Assembly: GCA_964351495.1 (NCBI GenBank)
Contig: CAYGOC010000002.1
Span: forward strand, 114,874 to 178,873
DNA: 64,000 bases
Direction of reading: 5' to 3'
Source of the DNA: CAYGOC01 sp964351495
Lineage (GTDB): Bacteria > Chlamydiota > Chlamydiia > Chlamydiales > SM23-39
The translations under genes were made by a program, and so were the position numbers. The notes beneath the pieces are model-generated. The model saw nothing but the letters and a program-made list of their open reading frames with translations, searched no databases and had not been told where the DNA came from. Of this stretch, positions 1-6,217 are shown in pieces (position 1 is the first letter of the stretch; every line of letters begins with the position of its first letter).

Positions 1-300
1 GCCTTTGGATATCAACTAGGTACAAAGGAGTTATTTCTTGCGAAATTAATGAATGCATTCTCTGGAAGAGGCACCATAATTATTCGTGAATTTTTGCCGG
101 TTAAAGTAAAAAGAGTATTATCTAATGGTAAGGAAATGTGGATACCTGAAAAAAATCTATATGGAATAGTCCTGCAAAAAGGAGAATGGATTGGACTTTC
201 GAAGGAGGAGCTTCAGAAGTGTTATGCAAGAGATACAAGTAGCGACAGTCCTATTGATCAAGATGAGGGAGTGCGTTATTGCACTTTTCCGCTAGATTAG
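1..300 (+). CDS. 3' end of an unrecognised protein, cut by the window edge
   Basis: The reading frame is open from the first base to a TAG stop at 298-300, so this is probably the last 99 residues of a longer gene. An ATG at 49 could start an 83-residue protein, but no ribosome binding site decides it. The visible part is hydrophilic, without membrane segments, signal peptide or motifs I recognise. It ends directly before a hairpin and a degenerate copy of the tmRNA 3' end, so it lies outside, or at the edge of, the Fic-containing segment that follows. I cannot assign a function. Confidence 0.55.
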   Translation, partial: AFGYQLGTKELFLAKLMNAFSGRGTIIIREFLPVKVKRVLSNGKEMWIPEKNLYGIVLQKGEWIGLSKEELQKCYARDTSSDSPIDQDEGVRYCTFPLD

Positions 301-363
301 TAAAAGGCCAAGTTTTAAACAACCTGGCCCAATGTAGGTGGAAAGACGCGTTCAGAACTTTTG
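301..363 (-). repeat. degenerate tmRNA-3'-end-like repeat with hairpin (copy R1)
   Basis: Read on the minus strand, this stretch has a block resembling the tmRNA 3' end and then a hairpin (arms GGCCAGGTT and AACTTGGCC, loop of about six) followed by CTTTTA. The same order, acceptor-strand-like sequence then hairpin with T-run, follows the true tmRNA near 5734-5779. Positions 330-363 match 1713-1746 (copy R2) at 30 of 34 bases in the same orientation. The 14-base core at 333-346 matches the tmRNA end at 12 of 14. It could be an old attachment-site duplicate. Alternatively both copies could be the decayed end of a mobile coding sequence, because one minus frame reads similarly in both (KSSE..V.PP). 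Confidence 0.5.
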
Positions 364-447
364 CTGGATTGGGTTTGAAGTATCATTTGGTCGATACAGA
401 CGCTTAACCGCTTAATAACCAGCTATTAAATACTTTTTTTGCTGATA

Positions 448-480
448 ATATGTTGGATTTTCGTCTGATTTTCAGCATAT
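448..480. promoter_or_regulatory. upstream palindrome, likely operator 1 of the fic gene
   Basis: An imperfect palindrome has arms ATATGTTG (448-455) and CAGCATAT (473-480) separated by 17 bases. The second palindrome lies exactly 70 bp downstream with the same arm and spacer lengths. Matching architecture in front of a gene whose product ends in a winged helix suggests an operator for autoregulation. The repeat is seen directly; the role is inferred. Confidence 0.55.
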
Positions 481-517
481 AAGGATAATGTGTTGACTGG
501 TTCAAGGTGTTTCGTTA

Positions 518-550
518 ATATGTTGGTTTTTAAGAGAGAATTCAACATAT
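518..550. promoter_or_regulatory. palindrome overlapping the fic start codon, likely operator 2
   Basis: A perfect palindrome has arms ATATGTTG (518-525) and CAACATAT (543-550) around a 17-base spacer. The right arm runs into the ATG at 549, so a bound protein could block transcription and mask the start region. It copies the palindrome at 448-480, and both spacers begin with G and a T-rich run. I infer that the Fic protein's own C-terminal winged helix binds here. Confidence 0.6.
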
Positions 551-1637
551 GAAAAAATTCGACCCTGAAACCCCATTTAATGAATTACCTAATCTTCCTC
601 CGGTTATTGACCTAGAAACTCCTAAAATACTGAAAGCTTGTATAGCGGCAAATAGAGAGCTTGCCAAGTTAAAGATAGCAGAAAGGCTTATCCCTAACCA
701 AACGGTTTTAATTAATAGCATACCATTATTAGAGTCACAGGCTAGTTCGGCAATAGAAAATATTGTAACTACAACAGATGAGTTGTTTGAGCATGCACAG
801 GATTCTTCTTATTCAATGTCCTTGGCAACGAAAGAAACCCTTCAATATAGGCAAGCACTTTATCACGGATATACATCGCTGAAAGAACGACCCTTGAGTA
901 TCTCGGTGATTTGCAATATATGCTCAACAATAAGACTTATTGAAACAAATATTAGAAAACTTCCAGGAACTGCATTAGTCAATGATGTAACCGGTGAAAA
1001 AATTTATACACCTCCTGATGGGGAAGAGAGGCTGAGAGAATTATTGACAAACTGGCAGAATTACCTTCATCAAGAGGATGATGGTGTTGACCCCCTAATA
1101 AAGCTTGCTGTACAGCATTATCAGTTTGAAGCAATACACCCCTTTTCGGATGGAAATGGTAGGACTGGACGCATAATTAACTTATTGTATTTGATACATC
1201 GAGGGCTTTTAGATACTCCTATTTTATATTTAAGCGGTTACATTATCAAAAATAAATCAGAATATTACAGGAAGCTTTTGCAAGTTACGACAGAGGGGGC
1301 ATGGGTTGAATGGGTTCTATATTTTCTCGATGGAATATATGAAACATCAAAATGGACGATGTCAAAGATTTTTGCCATTCAAAAGTTGATGGAAGAATCC
1401 TCTTCACTTATTAAGGCAAAGGCCCCTTCTATTTACAGCAAAGAACTCATTGAATTGCTTTTTACACAACCCTATGTTCGCATTCACAATTTAGTAGAGT
1501 CTGGTGAAGTCGGACGAGATACAGCTTCTAAACGTCTTAAAACGCTTTGTGATATAGGGTTTTTAGAGGAAGTTAAAAGGGGAAGGGAGAAGTTGTTTAT
1601 AAATCATAAATTTCTCAATCTACTGAAACAAAAATAA
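549..1637 (+). CDS. Fic family protein (AMPylation-type) with C-terminal winged helix
   Basis: Fic enzymes transfer AMP or other phosphate-containing groups to target hydroxyls. The core motif HPFSDGNGRTGR is complete at residues 197-208, with catalytic His197, and a beta-hairpin flap precedes it. The N-terminal Fic_N part carries the inhibitory signature S-x3-E-N (Ser66, Glu70, Asn71), so this looks like an N-terminally self-inhibited (class II) Fic protein whose Glu70 would hold the enzyme off. Residues about 290-355 form a winged helix. At 362 residues the protein has the usual length for this type and looks intact. Two matching palindromes precede it, the second overlapping its ATG, which suggests autoregulation. 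It lies between two tmRNA-end-like repeats and is probably acquired. The target cannot be predicted; regulator, toxin-like and host-directed roles are all possible. Confidence 0.9.
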   Translation: MKKFDPETPFNELPNLPPVIDLETPKILKACIAANRELAKLKIAERLIPNQTVLINSIPLLESQASSAIENIVTTTDELFEHAQDSSYSMSLATKETLQYRQALYHGYTSLKERPLSISVICNICSTIRLIETNIRKLPGTALVNDVTGEKIYTPPDGEERLRELLTNWQNYLHQEDDGVDPLIKLAVQHYQFEAIHPFSDGNGRTGRIINLLYLIHRGLLDTPILYLSGYIIKNKSEYYRKLLQVTTEGAWVEWVLYFLDGIYETSKWTMSKIFAIQKLMEESSSLIKAKAPSIYSKELIELLFTQPYVRIHNLVESGEVGRDTASKRLKTLCDIGFLEEVKRGREKLFINHKFLNLLKQK

Positions 1638-1672
1638 ACTTTCCTCCAAGAGTTCAACAGATAAATCAAAAT

Positions 1673-1701
1673 AAAAAGCCTATCAGATTTGATAGGCTTT
1701 G
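1673..1701 (-). terminator. hairpin with T-tract on the minus strand
   Basis: The minus strand reads AAAGCCTATCA, a four-base loop, TGATAGGCTTT, then TTATTTTG: an 11-bp perfect stem with a T-rich tail. It sits just downstream (minus sense) of the tmRNA-end-like copy R2, as the tmRNA terminator follows the true tmRNA. It could also help end fic transcription on the plus strand, although the T-run there is short. Confidence 0.6.
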
Positions 1702-1712
1702 ACAAGGTTTGC

Positions 1713-1746
1713 CAATGGAGGTGGAGAGACGCTTTCGGAACTTTTG
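1713..1746 (-). repeat. tmRNA-3'-end-like repeat (copy R2), possible attachment site
   Basis: Positions 1716-1729 are identical over 14 bases to 5766-5779, the tmRNA acceptor strand and part of its T-arm (TCTCTCCACCTCCA on the minus strand). The 34-base stretch matches R1 (330-363) at 30 positions. The three copies share one orientation and each is followed, in minus sense, by a hairpin. tmRNA 3' ends are well-known integration targets, so R2 may be a remnant att site. A 64-residue minus-strand frame across it resembles no known protein and is not called. Confidence 0.5.
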
Positions 1747-1810
1747 ATCGGGAAGCAGTTTCATTAAGTTGCGTTTTGCTTTGTGGGTCACACGAATGGA
1801 ATTAAGGTAG

Positions 1811-2053
1811 TGCGTAAATTCAGACTCGCGTTTAAGAGGAGCCATTAGGGATTCTATCAATTTTTGGCTAGAAAATGCAGTAGATAATTTTCATGGGATA
1901 CAGGTAGGTTATCGAAATGGTCGTATGCTTGTCTATGCTGTTTTTGATGAGAAAGGAAGGGATTATGTCGCTTTTGCTCCATTTTCTAATGATGATGAAA
2001 AAAAGATAAAACAGGTGATTTTTAATTTAATGAGCGGCAAATTTCCAGAGTAA
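1811..2053 (+). pseudogene. orphan C-terminal coding fragment
   Basis: A frame opens after a TAG at 1808-1810 and runs 80 codons to TAA at 2051-2053 with protein-like composition. It includes GYRNGRMLVYAVFDEKG and ends in FNLMSGKFPE. No good start codon precedes it; the first in-frame ATG is at about 1927 and would give only about 42 residues. It looks like the surviving 3' end of a gene whose front was lost, next to repeat R2. I do not recognise the family. The rest of 1638-2129 holds only the hairpin and R2. Confidence 0.4.
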
Positions 2054-2129
2054 AAAATTACAAGACTTTTCGATGTTATTACTTTGGATATGGAAAGCTC
2101 TGTTTAACCATGACGACGTAAATCTGCCT

Positions 2130-2569
2130 TTAGGCATGGGGTAATTCACATTGCTCTAATTGAGCTAGAAAAATAACTATAGCTAAACCGTTTACAAAGC
2201 CAACCATCACGGGTTCGGGTAAGATTCGAGCGAGTTTTTCGAGACGGAAGATACCGATTAAGATTTGTAATATTCCTGTGAGTACGACAGTTGCAAATAG
2301 ATATTGTACACCGTAGAGAACAACTAAAGAAACGACCCCAACCGCCATAGCACCTGTAGCCCCGGAAATCATACCGGGTCTTCCTCCAAACAAAGCGGTG
2401 ATCAAACACATAAAAAATGCTGAATAAAGTCCAACTAACGGATCTAGATTTGCAACGAGAGCAAAGGATTCAGGAATTAGAGCTAAAGCAACCGTTAGAC
2501 CTGAGAAAAAATCAATTCCCCATTTGCCTTCAATGGATAATAAATAACTTCTAATTTTTTTTTAATCAT
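2130..2569 (-). pseudogene. broken SulP-family anion permease
   Basis: The minus strand encodes the N-terminal part of a SulP sulfate permease-like transporter, with motifs such as LALIPESFAL, NLDPLVGLYSAF and GATGAMAVGV and several membrane helices. An ATG at 2567-2569 begins a lysine-rich leader, but a run of nine A's puts it out of frame with the transporter sequence, which is readable from about 2565 onward in another frame. An internal ATG at 2411 gives only 93 residues. The sequence stops at 2130, after about a quarter to a third of a normal SulP core, with no STAS domain. Frameshift plus truncation mark a dead gene. An ABI-type sequencing slip in the A-run could explain the frameshift but not the missing end. 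Confidence 0.75.
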
Positions 2570-2728
2570 AATCTTTTTGAAATAGAATCTTAATTTGTCA
2601 TTAAAAATTGAAAAGGATCAATGATAAAATATTTAATTGTTCTTTATGTTTTGAATTGATCCAAATCAATACTTCTCGTAGTATCGCCTGATGAATTTAT
2701 TCAATAAATCAACCCATTCTAAAGATCT

Positions 2729-3688
2729 ATGATCTTGCCTCCTATTCATGATGGTGAGGATAAACACTCATCTCTCAAAAATCGGATTCGAAAAAATTAT
2801 AAACATCTTCGTAAATGGGCTAAGCGAACGAATACGGAGTGTTTTCGGATCTATGACCGAGACATCAAAGAGTATCCTATCGCTATTGATGTCTATGCCG
2901 GTAGATTTTGCGTACAGTACTTTTCATATGACCGAGACGATGAAGAATTGGACACGAATGAAGTTAATGAAATTTTAATTTCTCTTTTCGGGGATTGTTC
3001 CATTTATTCCCGATCAAGAATTCGGAGACGAAAACTGGAGCAGTATGAAAAAAGAGGGGAGGAAAAAGAGTTTTTTACCGTTCTTGAATATGGAGTTAAG
3101 TTCAAAGTTAACCTTCGAGATTATTTAGATACAGGCTTGTTTTTAGATCACCGTGAGACGAGGAAAATGGTTGCTCAACAGGCTATAGGTAAAAAACTAC
3201 TTAATTTATTTGCCTATACATGTTCTTTTTCTGTACACGCGGCTGTTGCAGGTGCAACTTTTACAAAAAGTGTTGATATGTCCAACACCTACACTTTATG
3301 GGGTCGTAAAAATTTTGAGTTAAATAATCTTCCTGAATCGAAGAACTGTATTGTCAGAGATGACTGCATGAAATTTCTTGAAAAAGAGACGGGAAAATTT
3401 GACATTATCGTCATAGATCCACCGACGATTTCACGGTCCAAACGTATGGATGAAATGTTTGACGTTCAAAAAGATTATATGCAACTGATCACTCATGCGT
3501 TGAGATTGCTTGAAAAAGGTGGCGTGATCTACTTTAGTACGAACTACAGAAAGTTCATCTTTGATAAGGAAGTCTTTCCTAAATGTGAAATTGAAGAAAT
3601 TTCTAACAAGACAGTCCCGGAAGATTTTAACAAAAAAAATATCCATCGTTGTTGGAAGGTTAAGCGGTCCCTGCAATCCAACCGGTAG
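2729..3688 (+). CDS. RlmK-like class I rRNA methyltransferase
   Basis: This SAM-dependent methyltransferase resembles the C-terminal half of E. coli RlmKL, which makes m7G2069 in 23S rRNA. The start (NRIRKNYKHLRKWAKR, then CFRIYDRDI) and the LDHRETRKM segment are typical of RlmK. The SAM-binding part follows (LNLFAYTCSFSVHAA), then IVIDPPTISRS, matching the DPPxFxxS catalytic loop type, and a late GGVIYFSTN strand. It is a stand-alone 319-residue protein without the THUMP-RlmL half. Arginines are mostly CGN, unlike the AGA-rich genes beyond tmRNA. Its 3' end overlaps the convergent flavoprotein gene by 29 bp. The modified base is inferred from the family. Confidence 0.82.
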   Translation: MILPPIHDGEDKHSSLKNRIRKNYKHLRKWAKRTNTECFRIYDRDIKEYPIAIDVYAGRFCVQYFSYDRDDEELDTNEVNEILISLFGDCSIYSRSRIRRRKLEQYEKRGEEKEFFTVLEYGVKFKVNLRDYLDTGLFLDHRETRKMVAQQAIGKKLLNLFAYTCSFSVHAAVAGATFTKSVDMSNTYTLWGRKNFELNNLPESKNCIVRDDCMKFLEKETGKFDIIVIDPPTISRSKRMDEMFDVQKDYMQLITHALRLLEKGGVIYFSTNYRKFIFDKEVFPKCEIEEISNKTVPEDFNKKNIHRCWKVKRSLQSNR

Positions 3689-4793
3689 TCCAGGCATTTT
3701 GAAAGTTAAATCCACCGGTAATCCCATCGATATCCAAAATTTCTCCACAAAAATAAAGACCGGGATGTATTTTGCTTTCCATTGTTTTAAAGTTAACTTC
3801 CGAAAGAGTTACGCCCCCACAAGTTACAAACTCTTCTTTGTTGGTTGTTTTCCCCTTTACTTGGTAGCGATCAAACTTTAGTTTTTCACATAGTTTGCGT
3901 ATCGATGTTTTACTCAAATGACTTAAGAGTTGGTTATCTTCATTACATAAAAGGTTCCACAGTTTTTTAGGAAGAGGAATCGAGCGAATATTTTTGATTT
4001 GTTTTGTCGCATTTTCAAATGTCAAAAGAGAGATGAGCTCATCTACAGAAAATTCAGGAAGCCAGTCTATACAGATTTCGGTTTCATAATTTTTTTCTGA
4101 AAGGTATCGAGCCCCAAAGGCAGATAGTTTTAGTGCTGCAGGGCCACTGAAGCCCCAATGGGTAATCAAAATAGGGCCTTCTTGAAAGAGCTTCGTTCCT
4201 ACTAAATTGACACGAACCTTTTTAAGAGAAACCCCTGCAATTGATTCAAGTGGAAAGTTTGGAACGTTGAAAGTAAAAAGAGATGGAACGGGGGGTTGAA
4301 TCGTATGACCAAATTTTTCCGCAATTTCCCAACCTACTTTTGCACTTCCGGTAGCGAGGATCAAACGATCTGAATCCATTTCACTTTGGTTAAATTTTGA
4401 TTGCATCTTGATTTCGACGCCAACTCTGTGCGCTTCTTTGAGTAGGCAGTCAATAATGGTTTGGGAGGAATTAGAAATTGGAAACATACGTCCATCTTCT
4501 TCTGTTTTGATCTCGATTCCTTTATCTTCAAACCATTGGATGGTATCCTTAGGCTGAAAGCGATGAAACGGTCCTAAAAGTTCTTTAGATCCTCTAGGGT
4601 AATTCTTTACAAGTTCTCTGGGATCAAAACACGCATGAGTCACATTGCATCTCCCTCCTCCCGAAACACGTACTTTACTCAGAACTTGATTCGTACGCTC
4701 ATGTAGGATAACAGAGGCGTTCGGATGTGTCTTTTTTGCCGCAATAGCCGCAAAAAAACCTGATGCGCCTCCACCTACAACTTCTATTTTCAA
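3660..4793 (-). CDS. HI0933/YhiN-family FAD-dependent oxidoreductase
   Basis: A 377-residue flavoprotein of the HI0933 (YhiN/BaiN-like) family. The N-terminal dinucleotide-binding motif is VVGGGASGFFAA, followed by SGGGRCNVT, a strong family marker. FPISNSSQTI and LATGSAKVGWE follow, and the C-terminal FAD motif is FCGEILDIDGITGGFNFQNAW. Length is normal and the ATG at 4793 sits directly before the FAD motif. The physiological substrate of this family is largely unknown. It converges on the methyltransferase with a short overlap, and its arginine codons also favour CGN. Confidence 0.88.
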   Translation of the reverse strand: MKIEVVGGGASGFFAAIAAKKTHPNASVILHERTNQVLSKVRVSGGGRCNVTHACFDPRELVKNYPRGSKELLGPFHRFQPKDTIQWFEDKGIEIKTEEDGRMFPISNSSQTIIDCLLKEAHRVGVEIKMQSKFNQSEMDSDRLILATGSAKVGWEIAEKFGHTIQPPVPSLFTFNVPNFPLESIAGVSLKKVRVNLVGTKLFQEGPILITHWGFSGPAALKLSAFGARYLSEKNYETEICIDWLPEFSVDELISLLTFENATKQIKNIRSIPLPKKLWNLLCNEDNQLLSHLSKTSIRKLCEKLKFDRYQVKGKTTNKEEFVTCGGVTLSEVNFKTMESKIHPGLYFCGEILDIDGITGGFNFQNAWTTGWIAGTA

Positions 4794-4941
4794 AAGAACC
4801 TTTTATACTTGTTTATGAGGCTCATAAGTATAGGATAAAAAAGAAAAAAAGTAATGCATGACCGATTTCTGATTGAGAAAATTGATTGTCTCTCTATATG
4901 GTTTTGGGTTCAAAATTAAATAATAAAAGGAAAGTTCAACG

Positions 4942-5577
4942 ATGACAAAGTTAAAAAAAATTATTTATATAGGATGTATGTTGATATTTATGAATCAAAC
5001 TTTCGCTTCAAGTGGTTTAGAAATTGTAACGGTCAATGGGGCATGTCAAGATGTCCTCAAAATGAAAACTGAAGATATTCAGTTAGATGAATTATCCATA
5101 GCTGAAGAAATTGCCGAGAAATTGATGAAAGCTCTAAAGCCATTTTGTCCTGCAGCAGGACTAGCAGCACCTCAGATTGGAATCAGCAAATCAGTTTTTA
5201 TTTATAGTTTTGATCGAGATCCTAAGAATTTGGAAGCTATCATTAATCCCTCATTTGCTCCTGTTAGCAATGAAGTAGAAGAAGGATGGGAAGGTTGTAT
5301 TTCTGTAATACTTGGTGACGTTTGGAAGTTAGCATTTCTCCCGCGATATGAGCAGATTGATGTTACATATTTGAACTTGAAAGGCGAAAAAATAGAAAAA
5401 CGACTCAGTGGATTTGCTGCCAAGGTTTTTCAACATGAATTTGATCATTTACAGGGTATAGAGTGCATTAATCATCGAGATGCTGTTGTCAGAGAGTTTT
5501 CTAGCAAAGATGCATTGATGGAGTTTCTTCATAAAGTTAAGGAAGAAGATTCTGTTAGGTATCAAAAGCCAAATTGA
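4942..5577 (+). CDS. peptide deformylase-like protein with signal peptide
   Basis: Peptide deformylases remove the formyl group from N-terminal methionine with a metal held by Cys and two His. All three motifs are present: AAGLAAPQIG (residues 71-80; the first Gly of the usual GxGxAAPQ is Ala), EGCIS (117-121, ligand Cys119) and QHEFDHLQG (164-172, His165, Glu166, His169). Unusually, residues 1-23 look like a signal peptide: a lysine-rich start, a hydrophobic stretch and an ASS-type cleavage region. That would place the enzyme outside the cytoplasm, where no nascent chains exist. A GGAAAG ribosome site precedes the ATG. It may be a horizontally acquired second deformylase with a changed role; normal housekeeping Def proteins lack such a leader. 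Confidence 0.85.
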   Translation: MTKLKKIIYIGCMLIFMNQTFASSGLEIVTVNGACQDVLKMKTEDIQLDELSIAEEIAEKLMKALKPFCPAAGLAAPQIGISKSVFIYSFDRDPKNLEAIINPSFAPVSNEVEEGWEGCISVILGDVWKLAFLPRYEQIDVTYLNLKGEKIEKRLSGFAAKVFQHEFDHLQGIECINHRDAVVREFSSKDALMEFLHKVKEEDSVRYQKPN

Positions 5578-5733
5578 CAATTTTTCATATGTTTCGAAAT
5601 ATTTGATTGGACAGATTTGAAAGTCACTTTGTAAACTTTTTTCAAAATTCAGATATAAATGTATGGTCTTTTATGCATTACTGATTTGAAAAATATTTTT
5701 TATTTCACTATCTGTCATTAAGAGCCTTCATTT

Positions 5734-5762
5734 ATAAAAAAGCCAGGTTCTAAACCTGGCCG
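5734..5762 (-). terminator. rho-independent terminator of tmRNA
   Basis: On the minus strand, directly after the tmRNA end, GCCAGGTTTAGAACCTGGC forms an almost perfect stem-loop followed by TTTTTTAT. This is a textbook intrinsic terminator for ssrA. Confidence 0.85.
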
Positions 5763-5765
5763 AAT

Positions 5766-6145
5766 TGGAGGTGGAGAGAATCGAACTCTCGTCCTTATAC
5801 AAATCCCCACCTATGACTACATGCTTAGCTTTCTTGAGTTTATCTATTTTGTCGCAAGAAGCCCCGATTCAAAATAGATCCGTCCTCTGTATCTCGAAAA
5901 TAGCCAAGAGGTACGATCAGTGCTATTTTCATGCCAAGATGAATGACGGCAGACCTTAAAACTCTTGGTAGATCTTAAGCTGCCGGGCCTAATAAAACGG
6001 TTAAGTTAAATTAAGCAGCAAGAGCCATTGGCTCTTCAAAGTTTTCTTCGCCAAGTAAATGGCTTGCCGGTTGTTTAAAGAGGCCCACCGACAACCTCTG
6101 CATGCCATAAATGCTTCATTGACAAGTCGAAACCAGTACACCCCC
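5766..6145 (-). ncRNA. ssrA: transfer-messenger RNA (tmRNA)
   Basis: tmRNA rescues stalled ribosomes and tags the unfinished protein for proteolysis. The 5' end (GGGGGUGUACUGGUUUCGAC) and the 3' end with T-arm (GAGAG UUCGAUU CUCUC) are diagnostic. The acceptor stem pairs over seven bases, including G3-U70, the alanine identity element, with discriminator A. CCA is not encoded. The tag frame ends at the TAA at 6011-6013. Starting at GCA (6065-6067) it gives ASHLLGEENFEEPMALAA, which has the usual LAA end; the resume codon is inferred. It is about 380 nt long and precedes divergently transcribed ileS. It also marks the border between the accessory region and the housekeeping block. Confidence 0.95.
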
Positions 6146-6217
6146 GAATTTTTCTTCTATTGTGTCATAAACAAACTTATTTTACAATTATCTAGAATTT
6201 AGAGAGTTAAAAGATTT

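Noticed and set aside
1666..1860. 64-residue minus-strand frame
   Set aside because: It spans a hairpin and repeat R2 and has no ribosome site or recognisable product; most likely chance within the repeat.
2615..2662. inverted repeat GGATCAAT/ATTGATCC, 32-base loop
   Set aside because: Arms of eight bases in AT-rich DNA with a long loop and no other evidence; could be chance.
5765..5959. 64-residue plus-strand frame
   Set aside because: It is the opposite strand of tmRNA, which explains the sequence fully.
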